From NCBI GenBank assembly GCA_029948255.1, contig JALIZF010001404.1, positions 1-64,000 of the forward strand: a stretch of 64,000 bases of DNA. The letters are read 5' to 3'. Both the position numbers and the translations under genes were made by a program. The DNA comes from Telmatactis stephensoni. Its lineage: Eukaryota; Cnidaria; Anthozoa; Actiniaria; Isophelliidae. Of this stretch, positions 10,859-21,844 are shown one piece after another. The notes under the pieces were generated by a model. That model was not told the DNA's origin. It was given only the letters and a program-made list of their open reading frames with translations, and searched no databases. Within the stretch, counting starts at the first letter, position 1; every line of letters starts with the position of its first letter.

Positions 10859-10867
10859 GATTAATAA

Positions 10868-10984
10868 GTAACAGGACTCCATGCTTGTCCAAATTGAAAA
10901 AATTGAACTCAAAAAAAAATTGGCAGTCCTCGGAATTTTCTTCGTCCAATTATTTTCAAATTGGACAGCATGGAGTCCTATTAC
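10868..10984. repeat. Hairpin: TAACAGGACTCCATGC arms
   Basis: Arms AGGACTCCATGCTTGTCC / GGACAGCATGGAGTCCT enclose a short A-rich centre. It lies ten bases from the preceding hairpin and shares the GTCCAATTT motif with it, so the two may have one origin. Confidence 0.75.
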
Positions 10985-11418
10985 ATATACAAATTTGTGC
11001 TCCCTGTTTCGACGCAAAATTATGTAGTCAAAACTATCGCCAAAATCTCAACAAAAATTCAAAAACAGCGACAACTATATCTGCTGTAAGAAAGACAAAC
11101 ACCTATTGTAACTTGTAAACAAAATTTGGAGAGATGAGAAGCTAAACGCCAATGTTATCCTCAAGCAAACTTGGGAAGTAATTTTTGTAACCACGAGGTG
11201 AGCGTTGCGAATTTGTGTTACTTCGACTTCTACAAATTCTGTCGAATTGTTTTGTGAAATTTTCTTGGTATGGGATAGAACAAGATGTTAACATACCTGC
11301 TGCCAAGTGTCGTTGTCTTTGCTGCACTAGGTATAAATCAGTAAGCTTCAAAAGTAAGCAACTTCATCGAGTCGACGTTTGAGCTGCCAAGGTAAAGCCC
11401 TCAAGGTTTGTTAATTTA

Positions 11419-11549
11419 TTCAAAACGACACCTTACTATCTGTTGCAAAATTCCGCACGGGATCCAGACTTTTGGGAATAAAGACAGTAGTTCTCTGAGT
11501 CTAAATCCCGTGTGGAATTTTGCAACAGATAGTAAGGTGTTGTTTTGAA
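11419..11549. repeat. Hairpin: ACACCTTACTATCTGTTGCA arms
   Basis: About 45 bases at each side, including ACCTTACTATCTGTTGCAAA, form a nearly perfect inverted repeat around a short centre. It is a MITE-like foldback with no coding content. Confidence 0.8.
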
Positions 11550-13911
11550 CAAATCAATAGGTACGGGCCACCTTAAAGCTTTAGTAATGTTTACCCATGC
11601 TTCCTTTCGGGTGAGTCGCGTAGGCTTTTGCCGACAATGTTTGTTGAAATAGGTGTATGAGTTAATTATTACACTAATATAGAGTGGTACGTGGGAATAA
11701 CCATATTGAATAGTAATGAATAAGCTTCATCCACGTTTGTAAATTTTTAATTTACTGAGCTTTCGTGCAATTTGCACATCTTCAGGGTAACTGAATATAA
11801 AAATTACAATTGTTTCATTTGTTTACGATTGTGCCTACACGCACTTACTTTCAACCAATAGAAAACAGCTAGTATATACGTAAGCAATCAAAACCTAAAC
11901 GGAAACTATGTGCGCGCGCTATGCTCACTATGATTGAGAGAAATAGTAGAAAAATATATATCTACTATATATATATATCACACAAGTATTCGATACTTGT
12001 GTGAAGCTGAAAATAGCAAACAGATTTTTGACTGAATAAGCGATAAACTCAAACTTCTTGCAAGAAAAAACTGTCATCTTTACTTCAAACAGACAAAAAG
12101 TTGTTCGATCGCAGAATCAAGCATTTGGGAATCAAGCGTTTGTGTTTGTGACGTACAGACAAGAAGGTCTCGCTACTCGTGTGATCCGACTGAAAGTAGA
12201 TCGATAATCCGGAATTGCATTGATACGATACCTTCTAACAAGTACAAAACAAAAGCCCCATGGCTAAAGAGGTCATGTGCAAAATAGTTTGTTATAAAAA
12301 TTCTCCAAAAGCTTGTGAAGAAAAAGTGCTATTCGTCGTTTCGCGTCAAGTAAACATTGTTTAAATAATAGTGTTTGACGAAAGCTCCTCTGCATAAATC
12401 CAGTGTAAAGTGATTCAGTCAACTTCTGAAAACACAACAAAACAAGCTGTAACAGCACAAGGAAACACTGAAATACACTGTGAACACCTCAGCTTAGACA
12501 GTTTATAAAACGTGAACATTATGCGAATATTGTCTATGAACGATCGCCTCAGGTTCTTCGATGGTGGGGTGTATTTATATGCCGAATCGATATAGCGTAA
12601 AACACCTCAGCTGGAACGACCTCGTTCGCCATAAAAGAAAGTCGAACATATAGAAACTACAAAGTACTTTAAGAGCATAACTTTACCAGAGAAATATAAT
12701 TCTACTACAACTTAAAGCATAATTTATCTCCAGACCACTAACAATAACAGACTTACTCATTGAGCAGCGTATCAGGATATGCTGTTCTTATTAGCTTAGT
12801 TCCTGGTACACTGCCGAACTACGATTGTTCATAACAAATCATATCAGATATATTAAGTAGACCTTGTCGGCTTGATATCCTAGCATATCCCTGTATTTTT
12901 GCGACTATAAATTGATCCACAATCTCACTTCTGGGTTCGCGTGACCGGCACGGACAGAGTACTCAAATGTACGGGCAGATTTTTTTTCTCGCCACTCGTA
13001 CGTGCCAGTCACTCGCCAAAGTCATTAGAAGATAGTGTTTAATTGAAATAGCACACTGTGTGACTTTTACGTCACACTAGTAAAACAAACCCAAGTTATT
13101 TAGATTTGGAGATCGAGATTTTTGTACATTGTACCCGTCACGCTAGTCCGTTTACAGTCTGGCATGACACCAAAATAACACTCTCGTATCTCGCCCACGG
13201 TCGATTTATAGGCACAATATACTCTACAATTAGCAAAGACACTTAACGACATCAAGAACTCCTTGATAATAGACAGGAAAAAAGTTTTAATACCAAATAC
13301 CGTGAACACCTCTCGAATAAATTCAAATTTTTATTTGTAAAACTTACCGAATCGAATGTTTTTAGAATTTATAAGTAAAAATCAAAAGTGATTTCATTCG
13401 AATTTTTCCAGATTTCGACGTTTTGTGATGATGTTTTCGTTAACTTTCTCGTTTACCGCACAAACGCAATTTCAATTCTTTGTTGAGTAGTCAATATTTT
13501 TTTAACGACTAACGGTTATTTTTTTTCCTATTTTTACGGCATAACTAAATTTCGGGCTAACCCAACACGGTTAATCCAAGATCCAAGAAAAAATATCAGC
13601 TAGAACATTTAAAATCGAATTGATAAAGACCATAAATTAACTAGTTCAATAGAGATAGAACACAACGCAAACATATTTCAAAAACGATTCAGTAATTCAA
13701 CAAAATTTCTGACACTTTCAAATGCTTTTGATCCCATGGCACTAAAAAGGAGACTAATTCTATTTGGGCTAGAATTCAATTATTAAACAAAATTTTATTT
13801 ACAACAGATTCACCTGGAATTTCACTCGAATGTCACTGTTACTTACAATAATATTTTATTCATGTTTGGAATAGCCGTTACGAAAAAATCCACTTTACTT
13901 ACTCAATCGTG

Positions 13912-13974
13912 ATCACGTCGTTATTGTTACTTATATCAACAACAACTTGTCCAACTTCCATGATTTGCTCGCCT
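13912..13974 (-). pseudogene. Orphaned first exon of the arm-B tail-anchored gene
   Basis: The minus strand encodes MEVGQVVVDISNNNDVITIE followed by a GTAAGT donor, equivalent to exon 1 at 43454-43512. The intron and downstream exons are absent because the repeat resumes within about 20 bases. It cannot yield the membrane-anchored product. Confidence 0.7.
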
Positions 13975-14061
13975 TTCCTTTTTTGCTTGCCTCTTTGTTT
14001 CTTTTTGTCGCGTAGCTCGTCTTTCGTCAATGTCTTCGAGAAGTGAAGTGAAGTAAAGGTA

Positions 14062-14152
14062 ATGCTAGACGAGTCGAATAGCGCGATTCAGCAGAGGCGT
14101 GGCATACTAGGGGTCCCAATAAACTACAAGACAGATTCGGGATTGCACTAAA
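14062..14152 (+). pseudogene. MLDE-type exon copy, truncated
   Basis: The frame starting MLDESNSAIQQRRGILGVP recurs at 40578 (plus) and 43352 (minus). Here a one-base change in GATTCGGGATT shifts the frame and stops it after about 30 codons. It lies head to head with the orphaned exon above, as in arm B. Confidence 0.5.
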
Positions 14153-14354
14153 AACCATGCACGGCATTTCCTGTCGCACATTTGAGAAACTAACATCAAT
14201 CAGTCATTAATAATTTTTTTGTTAATATATTCTTTAACATTTTCAACGTATTACACTTAATTACACCTGATACTTCAGTTCGCATTACGCAATTTTTGAC
14301 GGATTTCTCAATTTAAATATATGGATCGATGGAAAATATAGAGAATATAATCGG

Positions 14355-14513
14355 GCATTGGCGGATCCAGGATTTTTGCAAGGGGGGTTCCGTTTCTTAA
14401 ACCCAGCTGTGCATAATACTCTATTGTTTGGTCGATGTTTGACAAAAAAATGGCTTAAAAACTTCAAGGGGGGGTTCCGTGGACCCCCTTCGATCCTCCT
14501 GGATCCGCCACTG
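14355..14513. mobile_element. MITE with GGCGGATCCAGG ends
   Basis: TTGGCGGATCCAGGA and its complement at TCCTGGATCCGCCA bound a 160-base element with internal GGGGGGTTCCGT / ACGGAACCCCCC pairing. It resembles the CAGGGGCGTATCCAG family at 19197 and 54420. Confidence 0.7.
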
Positions 14514-14810
14514 TCCGGTATAAGCACATCAAATTACAACGGTGAAATTGACAAACACAACGTCTACATAAAAACTCTCCTTCCTTCAGCAATATCAAAA
14601 TAATAGTAAAAGAATGACTTGAATAGGATGGTTTGATTACCCATGTAAACCACCATTACATCGATCCAGAAAACATTTCGTGTAAGTTGATCCTACTGAA
14701 AACACACATGAAACCGCTTTGGAGAAAAGTGTGAAAATGCAATCCCGCACTGCTTTTCGAGCAGAGCACTCACACAGATAGCTCAGTTTACAACGAGCCA
14801 ACGAGCGAAG

Positions 14811-17800
14811 ATGATGTTTTCAGTTAATCTTGAGACTCAGAAACCTGCCCAAAACATGAAATCAACAATGATAGTTGGGATTTCGGCCGACGTTCACCCA
14901 GGTGAGCGAAGGTACATGGAAGATTTGATTTTAACGGCCTACGATCGTACAAGAATCGGTCCAGATATTGGCCAGTGTTTCATAGCTGTGTATGATGGTC
15001 ATGGTGGACGTGAAGCTGCCTATTTTGCTCGCGGAATGTTGTGGAATATGATCCAAAAACAACGAGGATTCTATTCACACGATCCAACTCATGTCGTAAA
15101 GGCCATCAAAGAAGGCTTCCTTGCTACCCACCGAGCGATGTGGAAGCAGTTAGGTAAGTTATTTCTAAGTTATTTCAATTTGTATTGTAGTCATAAAAGA
15201 ATGTCAGTTACTTTTAAATACAACACAACTCTTATAAATTTTAAAGAGATGTTTCGAAAGCCATCTTCAGTCACGTCAGTTACCAATTCATTCGTTGTAG
15301 TTTGATTGTAGTTTTGTTTATCGATGACTAACCTCATCGATCGAGGCGCGCACATCAAGATTTCTTCATTAGAAAATAAACAACAATTCAAAGTTATTCA
15401 TATGACATGTGCTTTGGATTAAAACTGAGAGCCAAACTCTTCGCGATGAACAAAAATTTGTGATTGACCATTCATTGAAATTCAAATTTGGAGCGAGATC
15501 TCGTGTTTACTGTCACGAGTTATCGACGTAAAACATGGTCGCCGCTTTACTTTACTAGTGAAGCCACAGGCACCCCAGGCAATCATTTAGAGAGCGGGTT
15601 CGAATCCTGGTGAAAAAATTATTTTTTTTTTCGCCTTGTTATTTGGTAAATATTATGTTTTCATCTTAATTTTTGTATGTTTTTTCTGGTTTTTGAAAAA
15701 AAAAAAATCAAAAACAGCTTAAAACGCTTCAAAACCAGAAAAAAGCATACAAAAAGATGAAAACATAATATTTACCACATAACAAGGCGAAAAAAATATT
15801 TTTTTCACAGGATTCGAACCCGGACCCTTATTACATATGCTTTGCATTGCTTTGTACGCTGATCTCTTATGCGCTGCTCTAAATGATTGCCTGGGGTGCC
15901 TGGGGTGAAGCCGGCGATACACGCTGCAATTTTTTTCTCGCGCTTGCAATGCAATTTTAGGGATTTTGTTGCGAGAGTGAAATTGCCGAGTGTAAAAAAA
16001 TTCTTGCAGAAAGTTCAAAAGTTTGAACTTTTCTGTCATTATGTTGCCGAGTGATGATAGACGCTGCAATTTTTCTCTGCAACAAAATCGAAAATTGCAT
16101 TGCCAGTGCGACTTACACGATTCTCCAAATAACCAATCGGAATATTTGATTCAACTGAATATTCCTATGCTTTCACAAAGAAACGAGTTATTGATTTAAA
16201 TTTTCGAATCTTATGTCCAATCATAGACGTTACATATGAAGTAGGGGAGATAATTTACTTTGAAGAAAATTGCCAACTCAGGGTTTTGTTGGCGTCAGAC
16301 TGTCTGGCTGTAGCGCTGGCGTCGCATGTTGGAATGGCCTTATACTAGATAACTCGCCGTTGCGAGACAAGTTGCTGAGAAAATTGCACAGTAACTCACA
16401 GTGTAACAGCGCATTAAGTGCCAAGCAATATTTGTGCTTGGTGGGAAATAAATTCCTGCTCCCCCATGAAGGACAAACCCCCCTCTCTAAAATCTAATGT
16501 CAGTCCCTAGAGCGATAACACTTAAACCGTGAAATAACTTAGTAACTAAATAGAGACAAATAGTAGCAAAACCTTTTGTTTTCTATTGCTTCATTAGTAC
16601 TATTTGTACTTTTTAGTTAGTACTTGTTTCACGGTTTTAGCGCTATCGCTCTAAAACATTGTTATCGCAAAGCTGTCAATCATTTCTCCACTTGTAGCAC
16701 TCGATAGGTTTTCTTCGACAACGTATTTTGATCAAGTACAAAATCACAAGCTTGTTTTCTCGGAACTGGATCCTTGATAGGCTGTAGAAATAGCCAAAAA
16801 AAATTATTCGTTATTTGTTTGATAACTGTGAAAGGAGAGCTATGTCACGAAACAGTTTGCCGAAAAATATTTTACCATTTTTTGAGAGGAATATTTAAAG
16901 CAGTCGTCATATTTCGCTTATATTCGACCATGGACAGCTTTGGCTGTTACAGTATTTGTCTTTTACTGTACATAGAATTTAAAAAAACAAAAATACGAAG
17001 CAATTTGCATTGATTTTTTAATCAAATTTGAAAAATGATATACTTGTGAGGAAATCTAAAAGCAGAGAGAAATTCAAGATATATTTTGATATTTTTCAAC
17101 AGATCAATGGCCCAAGACAAGACATGGTCTGCCAAGCACTTCAGGTACTACGGCAGCTGTGGTTATTATTCGCGGAAGAAAGATGTATGTTGCCCATGTC
17201 GGCGATTCTGGTGTAGTTTTAGCGTCCCAAAACAAAGTTACACAGTCATTACAAGCTCGAGCCATTACTTCAGATCACAAACCAGATTCACCTAAAGAAA
17301 AAGAAAGGATCGAAGCCTTGGGTGGTAAAGTCCTTGCAAGAAATGGTGTTCACCGTGTGGCCTGGAAACGACCGGTCGTTTTAAAACACAGGGGCCCCAT
17401 AAGAAGAAGCACAAAGACTGAACTGATCCCGTTTCTAGCGGTGGCGAGGTCTCTAGGTAAACGAAAGAATGGAAAAAATCATGAAATCGCCGTTCAGTTT
17501 TGGAGACTCGGGATTCCTGTGGGAAGATTACAGACTCGCGCGTCCGTAACTTTCCAACAGGAATCCCAAATCTCCAAAACTACAATGGAACGACTACATG
17601 AAATCATGCATAAATAATGGTTAAACTGAACGTCCTTGCTCTGTATTTTAGGTGATCTGTGGAGCTTTGATTATTTCCATGGTGAGTTCATGGTTTCACC
17701 CACCCCTGATGTCAACGTGTATAATATTAACCCGAGTACTGACAAATTTGTTATCGTTGCAAGTGATGGCCTGTGGGGTGTTGTTCGTCCCCACGAAGCT

Positions 17801-18759
17801 GTGCACTGTGTCAATGAATCAATACAAGACGTCACTGTCGACGCTTCTCATAGGTGAGTTAGTGACTCTCTAATAATTCAAGCTGTAGAAATACACTCAG
17901 AAAAAGAGAAGGGATTATATTGAGGCATTATACGACAAAAAGCACCTTGGCAATAAACTTATTTTCACAGGATAAATAAAATCACTCCAGTAGCCTGATA
18001 TGTATTTTCGAAGGATTGTCTATCGAATAATTAGAGATTGATACTTATTTAAGTATTCTTGTGAAATAATGTTGAAATTGGAAGTGAGAGTCACTGAACG
18101 TCTCTAGTATTTCATGCCAGTTTAAACAAGAGGTTTTGTTACTTTGAACACATGTCAGCCCGTTTCAGTAGCTTGCGGTTTCTTTTTCCCCGTTATCTGT
18201 CAAATCTGCCGTTATCACCAGATGTCGGCATTTGTAACGGATGGTCACGTGAGTAGTGCTGCCAACTTTTAAACAATACCCCTGATTATGTCAGGTTTTG
18301 ATCCCAATTTCACGGAATTTGGATATGTCGGCATGATGGTCACGTGACACATGCCGCCAACATCTTGGATTTAAACGTTACTGTTCATTAGCAGTGGTTT
18401 TGATTTCTCGATTTCATTTTTTTCCTCTTTGCAGAGTTGTTTCCTTAGCCTTATCGCGATGGAGAGAAAAGAAGTTACGCGCTGATAACACCAGCGTTAT
18501 TGTCGTCTTCTTTGAAGAGGGCGGCACGAGTCACTGTCAGTCAGAGGAACCCCAACAAGAACAAGCTTCTGCAGAGTCTGAAACAGACACAGATACCGTT
18601 TCTGAAGTCGGCAGTGAAACACCTGAGGAACCTCCACCAAACCCACTGGTTACCGAACCTAACCTTGACTTAGAACGACCACCATTGGTTCGTAGTCTGG
18701 CATTTAGATGGAAAGACACAATGCCGTCTTCTACTGGTGTAGAGCCAATCACCGAGTAG
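14811..18759 (+). CDS. PPM1D: PPM-type Ser/Thr phosphatase, WIP1/PPM1D-like
   Basis: Four exons (14811-15153, 17103-17456, 17652-17853, 18435-18759) join in frame to give 407 residues. RRYMED (33-38), [10 protein letters not shown] (61-70), [10 protein letters not shown] (about 144-153), SDGLWG (about 272) and RADNTS (about 315) are the metal-binding PP2C motifs. The basic loop around 202-222 (WKRP...RGPIRRSTK) matches the B-loop that marks vertebrate WIP1, the phosphatase that turns off ATM/p53/p38 damage signalling. The C-terminal tail is short and acidic (about 80 residues), whereas vertebrate WIP1 has a long tail; total length is 407 against about 605. Nuclear action and a role in damage recovery are inferred from the family. 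Confidence 0.92.
15540..15915. repeat. Inverted pair of tRNA-derived SINE-like copies
   Basis: Two copies of a unit containing GGGTTCGAATCCTG (a perfect pol III B box) face each other around a centre near 15715. The minus-strand copy retains more of a tRNA-like head (TTAGAGCAGCGCATAAGAGA as an A-box region). Long arms carry AAATATTATGTTTTCATCTT. It lies in intron 1 of the phosphatase. Confidence 0.65.
15910..16110. repeat. Repeat with CGCTGCAATTTTT words
   Basis: ACACGCTGCAATTTTTTTCT and AGACGCTGCAATTTTTCTCT are repeated about 140 bases apart with inverted AAAATTGCATTGC motifs. It is probably a degraded MITE. Confidence 0.45.
16360..16412. repeat. Fragment of the GGCGCTGTTACACTG MITE family
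   Basis: GCCGTTGCGAGACAAGTTGC followed by TTGCACAGT and GTGTAACAGCGC matches the right end of the element at 4682-4912. No left end is present. Confidence 0.65.
16508..16653. mobile_element. MITE with GAGCGATA ends flanked by TA
   Basis: TAGAGCGATAACACTTAAAC pairs with GTTTTAGCGCTATCGCTCTA across about 145 bases. TA at both ends suggests a Tc1/mariner-type target duplication. The internal TTTCACGG motif links it loosely to the family at 37849 and 57511. Confidence 0.65.
17488..17629. repeat. Foldback filling intron 2 of the phosphatase
   Basis: GTTCAGTTTTGGAGACTCGG and the later CCAAATCTCCAAAAC...TTAAACTGAAC form nested arms around GATTCCTGTGGGAAG / CTTTCCAACAGGAATC. The hairpin makes up most of the short intron, so a folded intron is expected. 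Confidence 0.6.
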
Positions 18760-18789
18760 ATCAAATCTATCAAATATCAAATATCTTTC

Positions 18790-18960
18790 TATCAAATGAT
18801 TTACACTAATTTTTTATTTTATATTTACTAACAAAACGTTTATTTACAATATTTTCTATATTTACATTTACTATATTTATTTTATAATTTACAATTTTCA
18901 TTCATATTTACAATTTGACGATATTTACATATTTACAATTTGACGATATTTACATTGATC
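18790..18960 (+). repeat. A/T-rich array of ATTTACAATTT words
   Basis: TTTACATATTTACAATTTGACGATA and related words recur many times behind the phosphatase stop codon. It is simple-repeat-like 3' flanking sequence with no gene. Confidence 0.5.
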
Positions 18961-19170
18961 GTCCTGCGCCGCCTCTCGCGTTCATCAATTTATATCTCCT
19001 AGTTCGTCTTCCTATAAAACAATACAAAATTAATATTTATTTGAAGCCTCAACATACAGTAGGATATAGACAAAAGATACACATACAGCTAATGCACCGT
19101 TTGCATGAGAGAGAGTGCCCCTATATAATAGGCATTACTCATTTGTTTTTGTCCCAGGGGAAAAAACAAA

Positions 19171-19593
19171 TTAAGGGGGTGTTTGCATGGCAATAGCAGG
19201 GGCGTATCCAGAATATTTCAAAGGGGGTCACACTTTCCATTTTCCACCAAAGGGGGGGTCACACTTCCAATTTCTCAATCTTTCTCCAGTCAGATTCTTT
19301 TATTTCTATCATCTTTTTGTTTTCAAAGGGGGGTCACGGGCACCCTGGGACCCCCCTGGATACGCCCCTGAATAGGATCATCCTGCTACTAGGTTCGTCC
19401 TGTCTCGTTGGTAGGAATATCCTAGCACTAGGAGTATGTTATGGGCTCCTGTGGTAGTTCTGTTGACCTAGGACGAGCAATCATTCATTGTTTCTTTGAA
19501 CTCTGCTGCAGTTGCCGCTTCGGGCATGTAAACTAAACGTAAAAGTGGGTTTGCCTGCTAGGATGATCCTAATGCCATGTAAACACCCCCTAA
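19171..19593. mobile_element. MITE with TTAGGGGGTGTTTACATGG ends, interrupted
   Basis: TTAAGGGGGTGTTTGCATGG and CCATGTAAACACCCCCTAA are the termini. The left arm is split by a second element at 19197-19370. The undamaged right arm shows the sequence before that insertion. Confidence 0.8.
19197..19370. mobile_element. hAT-like MITE CAGGGGCGTATCCAG, TSD AATAG
   Basis: CAGGGGCGTATCCAG and its complement bound the element, and AATAG is repeated on both sides. The right arm of the host MITE has a single equivalent of AATAG, confirming the five-base duplication. A close copy lies inverted at 54420-54598. Five-base duplications with CAG ends suggest a hAT-type source. Confidence 0.85.
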
Positions 19594-19995
19594 GAGTTAT
19601 CCCTATTACATAGAGGCACTCCCTCTCATCTGAATGGGCCCTTAAACTATATATCTGCATAGATTTCAACTTCATTCGTGCATGTGTCAGAATAAAATTG
19701 GTGAGGAAACAACAAAAACTGTACATTTTACCACCATTTTGTTGTTTCAAGTTTCGCGAATAATAAAATCAAATTTTTCATTCATAATGATTATAATAAC
19801 TATCATAACGTACTAAATCAACTCATGGATTATAGAGTGAATTTAGTCAAACTGTTGAACGGTTAGAACATTATTTTATCTAAATTAGGCAACTATTCAG
19901 GTGACATTTTATGTAATAATAATGTATGACAAGACAGTTGTGATCATCATTGGATTTCAAAATTCAATTTTTACCTACACTGGAATGTATGGAAT

Positions 19996-20103
19996 GGCCC
20001 GTTTCTCAAAAGACCCGATAACTTTACGGACCCCTTAACCTAAATAAATCGAATAAGTTAACGGGTCCGTAAAGTTATCGTCGGTCTTTTGAGAAACGAG
20101 CCC
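19996..20103. mobile_element. Foldback GGCCCGTTTCTCAAAAGAC
   Basis: Arms of about 40 bases (CGTTTCTCAAAAGACC...GTAAAGTTATCG) are nearly perfect complements around a short AT centre. No coding content is seen. Confidence 0.8.
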
Positions 20104-20877
20104 CTGAGTTGGGATTTTGGTAAAGTCAATAATTCAACAGTTTGCCTACTAATTCACTTTATAGTGTTCAAAGCTACCATTAAAACGCGAGAGACGGCGA
20201 GCCATCTGGCAGACCACGTTAGTAACGATTTCTCTGAAACAAATGATAATCAATATAATATCAATCTAATGCAGAATTGTTGTTTGTTGTTAATTACAAC
20301 TTGAAAGCTAAGACTAATATTCAAGCTGATCTATCAACGTATGTAGATGTGTGTTAATTTTGAAAAGTACTTACTGAATACTTTCTTCTGTCATCCAAGG
20401 TGCTGCCTAGGATTTGAAATAGAAACACATCAATTTCCTAGCTTAATATTCCTATATTTGCGATAGAGTATTATGCTAGCGCTTACCCGCTGTAATGAGT
20501 GTTTTAGCCACTCTGAAATGTTCATGACCGTGATTAGCATGGCCATTTCTAGCCTGGAACGCATTTGTATCTAAATAAAGAAGTTCATTATTAGTCAGTA
20601 TCTGAAAATATACCGTTACAAGTCACTTCAGCTACAAAACCTACCTGGAACAGCTCTTGGTCCGCCATTTTCGGTAAAGTGCGGCAGAAGAATGAATGAG
20701 TGATATCAAATTTCAAGTGCTGGGTGTCCAACGCACAAACAATCACAGTTGATAGAATTTCAGGGAACTTCAGTACAAGTTTCCGGCCATTTTAGTGTAT
20801 CACTTTAACTGATCTAGTATTGTCGCACAAAATATTGACTAGTTTTTCATACTTCCAAAGAAAATTATTGAGCTACG
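20104..20877. other. Intergenic stretch, no gene seen
   Basis: Short acceptor-like and donor-like sites occur on the minus strand, but no chain of exons with a recognisable product can be assembled. Confidence 0.4.
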
Positions 20878-20990
20878 ACTTTGATGCGTCCTTTTAATGG
20901 TCTTTTGGAAGGCTTCCCACAGCGCGAAGAAGTGCTTTACCTCGTAAAGCGTTTTGCCTCACGAGTTCATGGAGACTTTGCAAGTGGAAT
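20878..20990 (-). pseudogene. Partial copy of the 67-aa micro-gene
   Basis: The minus strand matches the end of the gene at 24965-25168 (GGCAAAACGCTTTACGAGG... through the stop), giving RQNALRGKALLRAVGSLPKDH. The first two thirds are missing and no histone-type stem-loop follows. It lies beside the sulfotransferase fragment, as the intact gene lies near a similar fragment at 25.7-26.0 kb, so a larger block was duplicated. Confidence 0.65.
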
Positions 20991-21259
20991 AATCTCATGA
21001 TTCCCTATGTTTTTTTTCCGGTTCTTGCAAACAATCGATTCAGAATTTCAAGATAGTATTTTTAGCTAAGATTTTAATGACTTGATACTTAACATTTTTG
21101 CAAGTCCGACGTAAGCTGACATTCCAGCTTAGTCGAATTGTCGAATTTCAACAGAACAAAGATCTTTGAAATCTATTTCAAATAATTTTAAGGACTACTA
21201 GTAGTATACTCGTTGTAATCAATAAAAGTTTAATTTACAGGAAAAAGCTTCGAAATGAT

Positions 21260-21751
21260 TTAGTCACACAAAAAGTCTCGATGAACCATCTTGTAAAATT
21301 CTTTGTTGTGTTGTCTAAAATATCCCTTCAGTAATGTTAACACGTCGGCACTTATTGAAGGATGGGTCCTTCCTTTTGATTTCCCCATGCATTGGGGCTT
21401 TGATTTGATTCTACCTTGACTTGTCTTTTTAACCAAACAATAAAATGCTTTGGTTTGATTAAAAACAAAATTATCTTCACTGATAAATGGCTTCAGTTTC
21501 AGAAAGTTTTCTATTCTCTGGATCTCCTTTGCTGGACTATTCACAAGTTCTTCTGCACTCACAAAGTGGATTTGACTTAACGAGAAAAAAGTTAACCACT
21601 GTTTCAGATATTGTGCGTACAGACCTATCTTAATCTTTATCCACTTGACATTAACGAGTCCCCTCTCGAGTTTATTTACCGCAAATTTTTCGAATCTTTT
21701 GTTAGTTGGATTGTTCTCTAATGATTGGGTATAGTCTGAACTGAATAGCAC
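21260..21751 (-). CDS. Heparan sulfate 3-O-sulfotransferase, C-terminal fragment
   Basis: The reading frame, open to about 21790, gives about 163 residues matching the end of the HS3ST family. It has SDYTQ at the start, then WLTFFSLSQIHFVSAEEL, EIQRIENFLKLKP, FVFNQTKAFYCLV and CMGKSKGRTHP, and ends MVHRDFLCD. The conserved-type cysteine pair and the KGRTHP segment near the 3'-phosphosulfate site are present. The N-terminal signal anchor and the 5'-PSB loop are absent and no upstream exon was found in the window. The family transfers sulfate to glucosamine C3 in the Golgi. This may be a terminal exon of a gene broken by rearrangement, or a pseudogene. Confidence 0.7.
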   Translation of the reverse strand: MLFSSDYTQSLENNPTNKRFEKFAVNKLERGLVNVKWIKIKIGLYAQYLKQWLTFFSLSQIHFVSAEELVNSPAKEIQRIENFLKLKPFISEDNFVFNQTKAFYCLVKKTSQGRIKSKPQCMGKSKGRTHPSISADVLTLLKGYFRQHNKEFYKMVHRDFLCD

Positions 21752-21844
21752 GCCGCGAAGGGAACTTTCTCCTCTTTCCTTTCCCTTCCACTCCCTTTAA
21801 TATATATAATTATTCATTTGTAATACCTTATCGAATTACAATCA

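Larger units (their letters stand above)
10199..11655. mobile_element. Composite inverted-repeat element with internal hairpins
   Basis: ATACCTATTTCAAAAAAGG followed by CTACGCGACTAG at the left (10199-10265) is mirrored at the right by an approximate complement (11588-11655). A GGTGGCCCGTACCTATTAA stretch at 10397 is mirrored at 11555-11575. The space between holds three long hairpins listed separately. The termini match the small element at 32341-32647, so a shared transposase source is likely. Confidence 0.55.
11990..14268 (-). repeat. Long inverted repeat, arm A (2.3 kb)
   Basis: Arm A matches the reverse complement of 43147-43513 plus 46100-47975 with only scattered differences. It includes a 69-codon open frame at 13100-13309 that is identical in arm B but looks fortuitous. 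Arm A lacks the 2.6 kb present in arm B, which contains exons 2 and 3 of a tail-anchored gene. Since those exons form a coherent gene in arm B, arm A probably suffered the deletion. Confidence 0.85.
19100..19635. repeat. Outer arms of a three-level nested element
   Basis: ATGAGAGAGAGTGCCCCTAT at 19105 and its complement near 19615-19632 lie immediately outside the 19171-19593 element. They form the outermost inverted repeat of the nest. Confidence 0.6.

Noticed and set aside
13100..13309. 69-codon frame present identically at 46687-46896
   Set aside because: Identity follows from the long inverted repeat itself, which is just as conserved outside the frame. No domain, splice context or codon pattern supports a protein.
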